A stretch of DNA of 64,000 nt from Palaemon carinicauda (GCF_036898095.1 NC_090729.1:72524257-72588256); one strand, 5' to 3'; shown: positions 44,341 to 57,910, numbered from the stretch's first letter. Numbers and translations are program-made. The notes: generated from the sequence alone by a model not told the origin.

Positions 44341-44424
44341 TTTCAAGAATTTTTTTTGGCGTCGGGGTCGCTCGCGTCCGAGTATACCCTTAAAGGGGTG
44401 TCCGAGGAGCGTACCTATCCAGGG

Positions 44425-45056
44425 TTAAGATGGGCCAGTGCCTGGCTCATGTTATCCAATGGAGGAGTAGAAGCTGAAGATGTCGAGGGTAACGGCTCCG
44501 GTGCCAGCACAAATGGAAGGAACTCTGACTCGACATCATCATCTTCTTCCGGAGGTAGAGTAGACTTCTCCTCGGGATTATCCTTTAATAGATCCTTTTC
44601 AGTGTCCATAGACACTTCCGACATCCTTTCCTCCCGGTGGATGTCCATATTTTGCAACGCCTAGCTGACATCCGTCTCGATTGCAATCTGGATGCAGGGA
44701 GGTTCGGGTCGTGCTTGAGGCACAGCAATTTCACTACCCGCTTTCAGGAACAGCAAGCTACGCATCCTATCGTTAGGTAGGTATGGTCCTGGAGAGTTCT
44801 TCTGGAACCCGCTTACCCACTTGCGCAGCTTTACACATGCCGCATCCCTCAACTCCCTTGACTTAGGGTCATCGAAACCTTCGGTCACCAAGGTCCGGCA
44901 GATATTGGAGACTTGGGGGTCCCAATATTGCAGGGATTCGGTAATCATGGTGCAGGGGGCATTAGACCTGCACGCTTCGTGACTGTAGAGGTTCCTACTC
45001 CTATGGTTGCAGAAGATCGCATCGCATTTCATCTGGGGTTCCTCCTGTAAAGAAAG
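44425..45056 (-). pseudogene. Gag N-terminal part of DIRS copy D, split from the rest
   Basis: The ATG at 45032-45030 begins MKCDAIFCNHRSRNLYSH, followed by YWDPQVSNICRTL. The Cys/His cluster resembles that of copy B, although one Cys of VCNIC is Ser here. The frame is open to a stop at 44661. A second segment (44657-44415) holds the acidic linker (EEDDDVESEFLPF) and ends at the piggyBac-like insertion. Thirteen bases upstream of the ATG is the junction CAG/GAGGAA after a pyrimidine tract, shared with copies A and B. The rest of gag lies at 38887-40558. Confidence 0.8.
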
Positions 45057-47549
45057 GAAAATTAAATGAGTATGCGATTGTTTATCTCACATGATAAACA
45101 GATATGCAAATATTAATATTTTAACCATTATAGCTTAGGATAGTAAGCTAGAAGGAAATTGGGAAAGACACATACTTGAGTATCCCTTCCTGCCAATTGC
45201 TGTGACCTCACCTCAATATTAAGGATATAGAGTTTCCTTTATCAGGACAACTCAAAAGAGAAGGGTTCTAATCTCTAGGGATAGAAAAAGTGTACACTGC
45301 CACTGACCCTTCTTAATTATTTAATATTGTGGGGTAAGTATTAATTGATTTCCGATCAGAGTATTGAAGGAATTCTATTCTTTCAATATAGGATTGGTCT
45401 CAGCAAAAGACTACAAGGATACACAAGGTATGTTGGAAAATAACTACTGTATAATAAATACTATAGTTTTCTGTCTGCAGTATATACTATACTGCAAATA
45501 TACTGGCTACCATTTAATCATATACTGTAGTTCAGCCGGCATGTTGGCGGCATGGCCAGCACCTGGCGGCACAGTCCGGCCGGCATGTCGCCGGCTGGAC
45601 TAGAAATTAGGAAAGACACATACTTGTGTATCCCTCCCAGCCAATTGCTGTGACCCCCCCCCCCAATATTAAGACCATAGAGTTTCCTGATCAGGGAAAA
45701 CTCAAAAGATAAGGGTTCTAACCTCTAGGGATAGAAAAGTGTACCACTGACCCCTGTAAACTATTTGATATTGTAGGGTAAGTTATTAACTGATTTCTAA
45801 TCAGAGTATTGTAGGAATTTTATTCTTTCAATATAGGATAGGTCTCAGCAAAAGACTGTGCAAGCATACACAAGACATGTTGGAAAATAACTACTGTATA
45901 ATATATACAATAGTTTTCTTCCTGCAGTATATACTATACTGCAAATATACTGGCTACTGTATAATCATATACTGTAGTTCAGCCGGTATGTTGCCGGCAG
46001 GGCTAGCACCTGGCGGCACAGTTCGGCCGGCATGTCGCCGGCAGGGCTAGCACCTGGCGGCACAGTTCGGCCGGCATATCGCCGGCTGGGTAGCTGGGTT
46101 AGTACCTGGCGGCACTAGCTGACAGAGAGAGAAAAAGCATGGAGTGAAGGCTGCCTTATTAAAATGTCTGTTTACAATAAATAAGGGTGTAAGTATATAA
46201 CCTTACTGCCCTCCTCCAGAATGAGGGTTCAAATGGAAGGGGAGAATGCATCATTCAGGCTTCCATCCAGCCGCAAGATCCGTTGCCGGCATTGCCGGTT
46301 TCATGAGTGTGGATGGCAGCCCAAGGGAGGACTGAAGAACCTTCAGCAGCAGAAGGGTCTCCCACCTGCAGCCGTCATAGTCGGCACAACCTTCCCGGAG
46401 CCTTGTGTCCTTAAGGGAAAGACTGAGTAACTAAACAGCTGCTTATATAGGAGCCCAGCCGGCGCCGCAACCTACCCGGCAAGAGGTGAGATTGCAAGAT
46501 AACGGCTACAGGATTGCAATGGCTAAGTCATTGCTAAAGGACAGAGAGGGGAAGAGAAAAGGGTTCTGTATCAAGTCTAGAAGAAGGCGGCAGGATTGCC
46601 ACCACTTCCACACAAGAGAGAAACAATGTTTCAGTATCGGCAACATCCTAGGCGGCAGAAGAATATCTATTCTTCAGCCTAGGATCTGCCGACACAGGAC
46701 TAGTCTTCTAGACCGCAGGGGAGAAGGTGGTGGCATTATACTACCCCTTCAGGTGCAGCCTAGGGAGGCTTAGCCTCCTATGCCGGCAGCTGTAAGCCGG
46801 CAGGGGAGTGACTACTCGCCCTGCTGCTCTAGAAAGACTGAATACTCTGAGATTTTGTCGAAACCAAAGCCGGGATCTCGCCGGCAAAGGTGGGAGACAG
46901 AAAACCCTAGCCTAGTCAAGCCGGAGTGAACTATATGGCAAGACCAGATAGGGTTGTCGCCTATGGCGGCACTCAGAGTGAAGGAGGGATTACCCTTAAA
47001 TCTCCACAGGAGACTAGTATCGAGTTATATAATTCTAGGAGATGTACTATCTCCCTAAGAATCGATAAAAAGATACACGAGGGTAAACAGGGATAATGTT
47101 GAAAGTATACCTCAGCACATAGGCTAGGTAGCCTAGCGCGAGATGAGATCTCGGTTACCTAAATCGCCGAAACTCTAACGTATGCGATCGACAAAAGGAA
47201 GAGGAAATTATGCATAAAATATATATCTTTACTAGTATAATTGTGCCTAAATAGCTTTTATAATTTATTAATGCTATTACAACCGGGAAAGTCGTTCTGC
47301 TAACTAAATAACACATGCATAATGAATGACAGCGCCCATGGGGCCTCCGGTGACAGGCCTAGCTCCTTAACACAGTAAATTACTCTAATTTCACTGTGAA
47401 GCAGGAGCTAAAAATTATACACTGTAAAGAATAAATAATCAACTTTCCAGAGGCAAAAGAAGCTGGAAATTGCATAATAAATCCTCACAAAAGCGATCAA
47501 AGACGGTAGATCAAAAGGTAACACCACCGTGCGAAATCGCTACAAAAAT
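45057..47549 (-). other. Long non-coding leader of DIRS copy D
   Basis: About 2.5 kb without conserved frames. It contains a tandem duplication of a ~450-base segment (45148-45599 and 45600-about 46090). It also contains GCCGG repeats, including two to three copies of a 44-base unit (GTTCGGCCGGCATGTCGCCG...) at about 45975-46110. The parts 46210-46790 and 46950-47200 match the leader of A and, in the other orientation, B. The open frames at 46221-46430 and 46486-46773 are not conserved in A. Confidence 0.7.
45148..46090 (-). repeat. Tandem duplication in the leader of copy D, unit about 450 bases
   Basis: Both units start with a CTAGAA...GGAAAGACACATACTT block (45148 and 45600), run through CAATATAGGAT and a CTGCAGTATATACTATACTGC palindrome, and end in GCCGG repeats. 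The second unit is longer because of extra 44-base GCCGG units. Confidence 0.82.
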
Positions 47550-47887
47550 AGGAATGAGCGCCATCTTGGATACAGCGCCATCTAGATACTTGTAGTAGTA
47601 CGGGAGGAAGGGTAACCTTGATAACGGCTCCCCTTCTATTTTTGCCACTCTTCCCCCTCGAAACGAAAACGCTTTTCGGGGTGAAGATTGCTATGTGTCG
47701 TATCAAGATATACGTCCCCTGATATTATGGGATTTCCTTAAGAGAAATTTTAAGGATATTCGTGCCAGGAGTTGGAATTCTGGAGACCTAAAGGTTAATT
47801 CTCTGGGAATATCACTGTAGGAAAATATCCCTTAGAAAGCTACCTATAGGAACCTTCCATCAGGACGACATGGCTTGAGCCCAAAAA
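47550..47887 (-). repeat. Left inverted terminal repeat of DIRS copy D
   Basis: Reverse complement of 35231-35549 over about 320 bases, with the left terminus TTTTTGGGCTCAAGCCATG at the outer edge. Confidence 0.92.
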
Positions 47888-48206
47888 GATATTGTAACCA
47901 AGTAACTTTTCCTTTGTTTACAGATAAAGGGAGGGAAACAGAAGGAATAGAAGTTTGTATGGTATGATTAGATTCTTTAATGTGCTTAGATTAAGCAACC
48001 GAATGATCAACCACAGAATATTCACCATCAAAATAAACTTTATATGAATAGGGTAGGCTACAGGTTAATATAAAATATGTTTGACAGATCAAAATCTGAG
48101 TATGTTGCCAGGTATATTTTGTATGTAAAACTGTATAGGGAGAACTTTGTGTTTTACACACTTCAAGGGTATCTAGAACATTTTCGGGTGCATTTAAAAC
48201 CTTGCC

Positions 48207-48208
<2 letters not shown>
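47888..48208. other. Unassigned AT-rich sequence
   Basis: I see no gene, element end or repeat between the terminus of DIRS copy D and the (ATT)n tract. Confidence 0.5.
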
Positions 48209-48252
<44 letters not shown>

Positions 48253-48812
48253 GCTGAGCTACAACCCTAGTTAGAAAAGCGAGGATGCTATAAGCCTAGG
48301 GGCTCCAACAAGGAAAATAGCCCAGTGAGGAAAGGAAACAAAGATAATAAAATGTTTTAAGAACAGTAACACTGAAATGAATATCTCCTATGTAAACTAT
48401 AAAAACTTTAACAAAACAAGAGGAAGAGAAAAAAGATAGAATATTGTGCCCACGTGTACCCTCAAGCAAGAGAACTATAACCCAAGACAGTGGAAGACCA
48501 TGGTACAGAGACTATGGCACAACCCAAGACTGGTTTGATTTTGGAGTGTCTTTCTCCTAGAAGAAATGCTTACCATAGCTAAAGAGTCTCTTCTACCCAT
48601 ACCAGAGGATAGTGGCCACTGAACAATGATAGTGCAGTAACCCCTTGGGTGAAGAAGAATTGTTTTGTAATCCCAGTGTTGTCATATGTATGAGGACAGA
48701 GGAGAATATGTAAAGAATAGGCCAGACTATTCGGTGTATGTGTAGGCAAAGTGAAAATTAACCGTAACCAGAAAGAAGAATCCAATGTAGTACTGTCTGT
48801 CTTCTCTGTTGA
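48209..48812 (-). mobile_element. LINE-tail dispersed repeat, first copy
   Basis: Begins with (ATT)n (48209-48252), then GCTGAGCTACAACCCTAG and about 550 bases that recur at 51268-51930. The part next to the microsatellite also matches, reverse-complemented, the 3' tail of the LINE fragment ending at 57097 (ACTAGGGTTGTAGCTTGGCT). It is therefore read as a minus-strand retroposon 3' region with an AAT-type tail. No protein is encoded. Confidence 0.72.
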
Positions 48813-51267
48813 GAGAATATAGTATGTTGATATTTAGGAATTACCTCTTATAAATCTTCTCCTGGTAATCCCTTCTTTGATATTTAATTGACCAACACTT
48901 TTCAAATTGTATAACTATAAGGTTAACATTTCTTTAAATCAAACATTCTTGTGTTGAACCCTGGTCCATTCCTCAAATATCAAAAAGCCTAAAATTATTC
49001 AAAACGAAAAACCCTACGATAAATGTCAATTCCAAATTCCAATAAACATTATGCTGTTCGTAAAGATAATGTAAAGGTATTTCCCAAGGGCTCAAAGCTA
49101 AGTAACGTAACTGCCTCTGTAATTCCTGCAAAGGAGACAGCTTTGGTTGAAGCTTTAGAACTTGTCTCTGAAACAAAAAATAGAAAAGCGTTTGCTGTAC
49201 TCTTAATTATAAGAGTACATTCAACACAAATTTTTATAGCCTCCCCTCATTAGCTCAGAAAGCTGAGTAGTGGGTCTTTTCAATTTCCTGTCAACAGAAA
49301 ACTTTATTTCAGCTGGATTCCCTTTCACTCTATATGAATTTGTAGTAATGAGATAGAAAAAAGGGAAAGAAGCCAATTTGAATACTTTCTCATTGGAAAG
49401 TGTTCCCCACTGTTATAAAAAGAACTATTAGGTCCTACATTTTAAGGAAATTGTAAGATAGATTGCGATCTCCTTACCTTGTCAATAATAAGAAATATTA
49501 AAATCATGGCTAATTTTAAGTGTGAGGGAGTAGAGAAAGAGGTGGTGGTTGTTATAGAAATTCATATACAACAGGTAAAAAATTGAGCAGTAGATTCTGT
49601 ATTTATTTCTGCCTGCAAAACCAATAAGCGTTAAACACAAGATACGGTAATGCAGGTATATTTGTTCGTCATGAGTAGAATGTATCTGAATTAGACAGAT
49701 AGTGTATACAGTAAAAGCAGGTGGTATACTGAACTTATGTCCCTTAAAAGCATAGTGGCAAAGTGTTTACCTAGGAAAAACTCCCATTGGCTGCTTAAAG
49801 AGTTCTGTCAAGGAAGGCAAATATTATGGATTCATTTTGCCGGAGTTATCAGACTGGTTGTGATTAGCGAATCAAAAAGAAAAATAAAGAATATAAAAAA
49901 ATGGCTTATTTGGGCTATCAAAATACTCGGGAAACCAGTTAAAAAAAACTGTACTGTTTGAATTCTGCATTTTGTCGTGAAATTTTTATTCTTTAGTAGA
50001 TACTGTAATTTGAATTACTCTCTTTTCAGTGATATCTGTGCTTCCTTCCTTCCACTTTCCATGCATTAAGCATCTTTTGATGACTACATCGCTACACTAA
50101 AGTCGGTCATTTTCGGATTGTTCTTAACTTAGTTAATATTCATATAGCTTATAAATCTTGATGAATATGTTCACTGGATACTGGAAGTTGGTGTTGAATA
50201 TGTGGAGTATATATATATATGTAAGTTTACCTTTACTTTGAAGTTTTGTCTGCTTGATTTTATTTGTGGCGCGTTAACCTTTGTGCTTACATTTAACAAT
50301 TTTTGTTGTGCGTGTGTGTTGTAGGTTATGTAGGTTTTCAAAGCTTTTTTTTTTATTTATTTACAGTAATTTGAAGTAGACCTAATTGATTTTTTTAAGT
50401 TCCCAATTAGATACTGTATTGTGATGATTTAATTGCTTCCTGACTGTGGTTACCACCACTAGATAAATTTAGTTGAAAGTCAAAAAGAAAGTTCAATACC
50501 TGCCTAAATACTGTGATTTAATATGTTACATAAGCAGAATTTTGCCTTTCTGTTTGAATACAATTTGAAAGAGTTTACGTAGGAAAAAAAGGATTGTTAT
50601 ATCTGGCTCATGAAGCAAATTTGATGAATGTTGTTTATTGTGTCTAAGAATTAGGCTTATTCATTCGATACAATACATGGGTACTGTGCTTGTGGGCTAT
50701 CCCACATGACCCAATTCAAATATTTAGAGAATTTAGTACTGCGTTATCTGTAACATTTATATTATGGAGTAATAATTTTAACCAATAGTGAATGGCAAGT
50801 AATGGACACATCCCTGCTTGAAATGGTTTCATACGGTAATCATTAATATTTTGTATTTGCCAATGGCAGATCAGCATCAAGTTTTGTTTAGGGTACAGCT
50901 AATATACTATTAATTCATAATTACAAAACCTTTGGTCCAGCCCTATAAGAATTAGATGATTCGATTCGTCTTGCTTTTTTATTTTTTCTATTTTTAGTGT
51001 GATAACTGCCATGTACAGATTAACAGTGAATTAGCTTGGAACTGGATATTAATGTTTGAAATATTTTGCTAAAGAACCTCAGAATGGCTGAGCTATTGGA
51101 ATTATTTTTGTGAACATCCCCTGATGTTTATATTGCTTATATCTAAAGCTCTATTTTGTATACTTTTACCCCTATTACTAAAGTATTTCTAGTTTTCTTT
51201 CCTTTCAATAGACTTTTGCCTCTAGTAAAGTACTATAATGAGGCAATCTAGTAGTTAACGGCAATTA
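48813..51267. other. Unassigned AT-rich sequence
   Basis: No recognisable gene or repeat in about 2.5 kb. Open frames at 49023-49253 and 49737-49961 have no known motif, no flanking splice pattern that I can support and no neighbours to help. This may be old host sequence. Confidence 0.5.
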
Positions 51268-51983
51268 TTATATTATTATTATTATTATTATTATTATTGT
51301 TGTTGTTGTTGTTGTTGTTGTTGTTACAAGTTAAGCTATAACCCTAGTAGAAAAGCTAGATGCTATAAGGCCAAGGGCTCTAGCAGGGAAAATAGGCCAG
51401 TGAGGAAAGGAAACAAGGAAATTAATAAACTACAAGAGAAGTAATAAACAATCAAGATAAAATATTGTAAGAACAGTAATAACATTGAATTAGATCTTTC
51501 GTATATAAACTATAGAAACTTCAAAAAAATAAGAGGAAGAGAAATAAGATAGAACAGCATGCTTAATTGTACCCTCAAGAAAGAGAACTCTAATCCAAGA
51601 CAATGGAAGGCCATATTACAGTGGCTACGGCACCACCCTTGAGTAGAGAACATTAGTAAGATTTTGGAGTATCCTTCTCCTAGAAGAGCTGCTTACCATA
51701 GTTAAGAGTCTCTTCTGCCCTTACCAAGAGGAAATTAGTTACTGAACAATTACATTGCTGTAGTTAACCCTCTTGAGCAAAGAAGAATTATTTGGTAATC
51801 TCAGTTTTGCCAGGTGTATGAGGAAAGAGGAAAATATGGAAAGAATAGGTCAGACTATTTGGTGTACGTGTAGGCAAAGGCAAAATGATCCGTAAATAGA
51901 GAGAGGGATTCAATGTAGTACTCTATGGCCAAAGGACACAATAACTCTCTAGTGGTAGTATCTCAACGTGTGGCTACTATGCA
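51268..51983 (-). mobile_element. LINE-tail dispersed repeat, second copy
   Basis: (ATT)n followed by (GTT)n (51268-51326), then the same ~600 bases as at 48253-48812 with scattered differences. It runs on through AATAACTCTCTAGTGGTAGT into the left arm of the inverted repeat at 51984. Confidence 0.72.
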
Positions 51984-53812
<1,829 letters not shown>

Positions 53813-55476
53813 CCCTGGCCAACCTGCTACCTATTGCTCAGGCAAGCCATACTATCTTTGTCTCCAGTCTCTGCATTGGTGTTAGCTGACTGACAAGCTC
53901 CTAGCCCCAGATTGTTCAGATTTTGTTATTTTTAGTGATTTTAGAGATGTTTTCTGAATTTGTCAGTAACTACTACATAGATTGTTCAAGGGATTTGTTT
54001 TTGGTTGATCATGATCCGCATTCTTGGCGGCCTGTGCTGGGGACGGTATTGGTATTTAGATAACCGTTTTGATTTGTGCTAAGAACTCACTGTTCCTCAT
54101 AGGGAAGAGTAAATTTCTATGGTTGCAGACCAAATTAAAGGTTCAAAGTGCAAAAGGAAACTTGCTTTCTGTTCAGGGGAAAATCCAAAGAAGACTTGGC
54201 TGATTATAGTGGGGATGATGACTTTGACAATACACCAGCACTCAACTCCAATAAGCACTTAAATCTGATTTTGGTAGTGATGAGATTCAAAAGCTCTTAA
54301 ATTCTTTAGCTACTTTTGTAAAATCTAAGAAGGCCAGCGCGTCTTTGTAATTCCTAACTACCCTGGCCAATTTTAAACCCTAACCTGACCAAAGTCAGGT
54401 CTAGAGGTTCTAGTGTTCCATTTAGTAAGGAACAGTGCATAACAGATTTGAGATCCTCTCAGTCTCAAGTTCTTTATTTAGGTTAGATCCTTATGCTGCA
54501 AAACCCTTACCTCTCTCTCTGCAATCCAAGCCACACTTTCAGATAACTTCACTGTCAGGCAGAAGGCAGAGTTGATAGCCTGGATCCTAATATCTAGTTC
54601 CACATCCCTTAGTATGGAAGAATGATGCCCTGTTATTATAACAGGGCATCATCCTTCCATACTGGTCAAATCTGGATTTTAACACATTTCTACCATTTAC
54701 CATGATTTGGCAGGAGATAAACACGTTCATAATTTCTACAAACAGCAGGGCAATGCTGGCACAGTATTCCCATTTTGAACACTTTTTTTTCAGAAACAAA
54801 GGGATTTTATGGTCGTCATGGAGGCTCACAAAGAATTGGAGCCAATTCTAATGAAATCCTTGAATGTTGAGGTTTTTTATATTGGAAATGCAACTACTTT
54901 GCTTAATTTTTGCGGAAATGTGTCTTTGGAAAGGGTTTAGTGGGTTGCTCAGTGGCGTATGAATTCAGTATTCTTTAACATTTTAATGAATCCTAGTTTG
55001 GTTATCATTATTGCTAGACTTTAGGTCTTATAGTAGTTGCTGGCAATGTTGTCTGTTAACATTCTTGGTTTCAATTGATTTTTGCTTCTTAGGTTCACTA
55101 TGTAATTTTGCTGGATTTTTGTGGAGAGTATCAAAACTAGACATATTTGGAAACTTTTCTGTACTGTATTAGCAATCAGAAAACGATGTTTCCCTTTGCT
55201 CTGATACTTATATAGTAGTCATCTTAGATTTTACAAAATGGCTCCTATAAAAATAGGTTTTCGTCAATATCACAACTTCTAAATCACGTAGAAATATGAT
55301 TCAGACAGCAAAACCACCACATTCATGGACAGTGAATTCAAAAGTATCAAAACAAATAAGCTAGATTCAACCACAAACTACTAGAATATTCCTTTCTATT
55401 GAATTTTTTTAGTGATCAGACATGAACGTTTGTTATACATACAGTAATCTAGAGAAAGTCTTTTAAGATTTTCGGT
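53813..55476. other. Unassigned sequence with a strong hairpin and a possible coding remnant
   Basis: No gene is recognised. Around 54190-54350 a translation with one frame change reads SGDDDFDNTPALNSNK and DEIQKLLNSLATFVKSKK, which looks protein-like but matches no family that I can name. It may be an old gag fragment. The hairpin at 54611-54663 is listed separately. Confidence 0.4.
54611..54663. other. Near-perfect 53-base palindrome (hairpin)
   Basis: AGTATGGAAG...CTTCCATACT encloses ATGATGCCCTGTTAT and its complement. The stem is 26 base pairs with a single mismatch (position 11 against 43) and one unpaired central base. It is far stronger than expected by chance in unordered sequence. 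Confidence 0.9.
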
Positions 55477-57097
55477 GATCAATCTATTCTAAAGAAGTGT
55501 TTTAATTCCTTCATTCTACCTTGTTTTGAGTATTGTTCTCCTGTCTGGGGTTCAGCTGCTGATTCTCATCTTAATTTGTTGGACAGAAACTTACGGTCTA
55601 TTAAATTTCTTATTCCTGATCTAGATATTAATCTTTGGCACCGTCGTTCAATTAGTTCATTATGCATGTTGCATAAGATGTTTCATAACTCTAACCATCC
55701 TATACATTCAGATCTCCCTGGACAATTCCATCCTGTTCGTAATACTATGCAGGCAGTTAATTCTAATAGCCAGGCCTTCTCCATCATGAGGCTCAATACT
55801 ACACAGTATTCTAGAAGTTTTATTCCAGCTGTTACCAAGTTTTTTTTTTTTTTTTTTTTTTTTGGTCGGGGGGGGGGGGGGGGGGTTTAAATCCAACCCT
55901 CCACTGAAGTCGAGTGAACTACTTCTCGGGCGGGCCCATATCAATCATCTAACGAAACATTTTCATTATAACTTATACAATTCTTTGATTGTAGCATCTT
56001 CCAAATCATATGATCTTGTGAAAAGTAATGTCTTTAGTTTCTTCTTAAATTCAATTGCTCCCTTAAGGTCCTTCATTTCAGTTGGCAGTTTATTAAAATG
56101 TCTAGGCGCACAGTAGCTAAAAGCCCTTTCACCAAATTTACTATTTTTTCTTGGTTCAGATAGCCTATGTTTGTCACTCATGTGTCTTATGTTAACATTT
56201 GTTTCTAGTTCTAGTTTGTTCAGGCATTGTTTTAGATATTTGGGTTCATTTTGGTTCAGTATCTTATACGTTAGTAAGAGTAGCTTGTATTCAATTCTCG
56301 CCTTTACTGGCAGCCAGTGTAATTTAATTAGTGCAGGGGTAACTCTTTCCCTATTGTGTAGTCCTTTTATTAATCTAGCGGCTCTGTTTTATATTCTCTG
56401 AATTTTCTTCAGCTTATAATTTGGTAAGCCATAGAACAGTGAGTTGCAGTAATAAATTCTTGAAAATATGTGGTGATTAATGAGTATGGCCATAGATTTT
56501 TCATCTAAGTATTTACTAATAAATGCTATGTTCCTAATATGATAGTTACAATTTCTTACCATATTATTTATATGTTCATTCATTGTCAATCTATCATCCA
56601 TGATTACTCCAAGATTTCTGACAGATTTCTTTAGGTCAATGATCGATTGACCTATTTCAATTCTTTGGAAGCATTCGATTCTTTTTTTTATCTTTTTCAT
56701 TTCCAAAAATAATACATTCACTTTTACCTTCATTGAGCTTGAGCTTTTTTGTTAACATCCAAGTTGTGGAATGATCTTCCTAATCGGGTAAATCAGTAGA
56801 ACTTCATAAGTTCAAAGTTGGAGCAAATGTTTTTATGTTGACCAGGCTGACATGAGTCTTTTTATAGTTTATATATGACATATCTGTTTTTGGCGTTAAT
56901 AGTTTATAGAGGACATATCTGTTTTGACGTTGTTACTGTTTTTAGAATGATTTATTGTTAATTTGTTCTCATCATTTATTTTTTTCCTTATTTCCTTTCC
57001 TCACTGGGCTATTTTTCCCTATTGGAGCCCTTGGGCTTATAGCATCTTGCTTTTCCAACTAGGGTTGTAGCTTGGCTAGTAATAATAATAATAATAC
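55477..57097 (+). mobile_element. LINE 3' fragment (plus strand), interrupted
   Basis: The C-terminal end of a non-LTR retrotransposon ORF2: ILPCFEYCSPVWGSAADSHL, LLDRNLRSIKFL and HRRSISSLCMLHKMF (55477-55800). After the insertion at 55840-56745 it continues with LWNDLPNRV and a short 3' tail ending (AAT)n at 57079-57097. The 5' part, including the RT core, is missing, as usual for LINE copies. The tail is shared with the repeats at 48209, 51268 and 60636. Confidence 0.82.
55840..56745 (-). mobile_element. Second LINE 3' fragment (minus strand), nested in the first
   Basis: On the minus strand, SVRNLGVIMDDRLTMNEHIN, IYYCNSLFYGLPNYKL, HWLPVKARIEYKLLL (in a shifted frame) and RAFSYCAPRHFNKLPTEM give the usual C-terminal order of a CR1/Jockey-type ORF2. 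It ends in a C-rich run and about 24 A (T and G on the plus strand, 55840-55886), a retroposon tail. Flanking GTTACCAAG (left) and GTTAACATCCAAG (right) may be an imperfect target duplication. It splits the LWNDLP end of the host LINE. Confidence 0.82.
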
Positions 57098-57840
57098 AGG
57101 CGAGTCGAGAATGTTAACTATTTTTATTGTAAAAACTATAAATGACCCATCTTTTGCTTTTAACTGGTGACCCACCTACATTAGTGTGGGAGTCAGCGAT
57201 ATAAACATTAAGGGAGGACTCAGAAATACAGTAAGCAGAATTTTGATAATATAATGTGTTTTTCCTATACTCGCCTGATGTTCATATACATACCAATCCT
57301 CCTCCCCAATGACTTGTACAGGTATTGGATAGGGAATCGTTTCGACTTCGAGAATGAAGGCAAGGATAGTACAGTAGGGCTTGCCTAAGACATTGGTTAT
57401 TACCATGAACCGCTAACTTGTTGCATTACTTTACCAGAGGCGTATTATAATTGAAAGGAAAGAAAACAGGCAACTTTTTAGTTTATGGGTAATCATCAAT
57501 AAAAACCGAGCTTTCAGAGAGAAGCAATATAAACATCAATTGAGTATAGAAATAGGTGATATCAATGAAATTCAGTTTTAACTCAAGTAACTGAAACTGA
57601 CAAAGCTGTGGAAATGTTGCCAAATAAACCAAGATAACACAAGTGGTAGAAATTTCACTTCCTACTACATGGACTGAGGAAATAAAAATTTTATCACTTT
57701 GCAACTCCATTAATTATAAACATACTTTACTTCTTTAACCAAGAAAAACAACCATCAGACGCATGGAAGAGAGCAGAATCTTTCATATTTTAGAAATGTA
57801 ACAATAGATAATGATTGATTAGATCACCAGATTTACACAG

Positions 57841-57844
<4 letters not shown>
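57098..57844. other. Unassigned AT-rich sequence
   Basis: No gene or repeat recognised. Short minus-strand frames at 57176-57406 and 57483-57710 show no known motif. Confidence 0.5.

Positions 57845-57907
<63 letters not shown>
57845..57907. repeat. (CT)n microsatellite
   Basis: About 31 uninterrupted CT units. Confidence 0.97.

Positions 57908-57910
<3 letters not shown>

Larger units (their letters stand above)
40559..44424. mobile_element. piggyBac-like non-autonomous element with internal satellite (3866 bases)
   Basis: The flanks are TTAA on both sides (40555-40558 and 44425-44428), the piggyBac target duplication. The ends are inverted: the left is CCCTGGAACGGTACG, and the right, reverse-complemented, is CCCTGGATAGGTACG. 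Further inside, both ends hold related GC-rich words ending CGACCCC. No transposase frame is present. Open frames inside are short and belong to the AT-rich satellite. The element interrupts gag of DIRS copy D, whose homology to copies A and B continues on both sides. Confidence 0.88.
35183..47887 (-). mobile_element. DIRS-type retrotransposon, copy D (piggyBac-like element nested inside)
   Basis: Minus-strand element of the A/B family with both ends. The left terminus is at 47887 (TTTTTGGGCTCAAGCC on the minus strand) and the right terminus at 35183 (ending AAAATCCG). The terminal repeats are 47550-47872 and 35231-35549, and the ICR is 35634-35728. No target duplication is seen (flanks TATAGAG and GATATTG), as expected for recombinase-mediated insertion. 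A 3866-base piggyBac-like element splits gag. Without it the element is about 8.8 kb. The recombinase frame is open. Confidence 0.93.

Noticed and set aside
40559..44424. The insertion in gag of copy D considered as a plain satellite expansion
   Set aside because: TTAA on both sides and inverted CCCTGG ends at the exact break of gag homology show a transposon boundary outside the array.
46221..46773. Open frames in the leader of copy D as a possible extra DIRS gene
   Set aside because: The homologous leader stretches of A and B do not keep the frame, so there is no sign of coding.
48077..48274. A leucine-run open frame as a signal-peptide gene
   Set aside because: The leucines are read from the (ATT)n microsatellite.
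49023..49253. A 76-codon frame as a possible host exon
   Set aside because: No recognisable domain, no supported splice sites and no neighbouring exons; the length is within chance.
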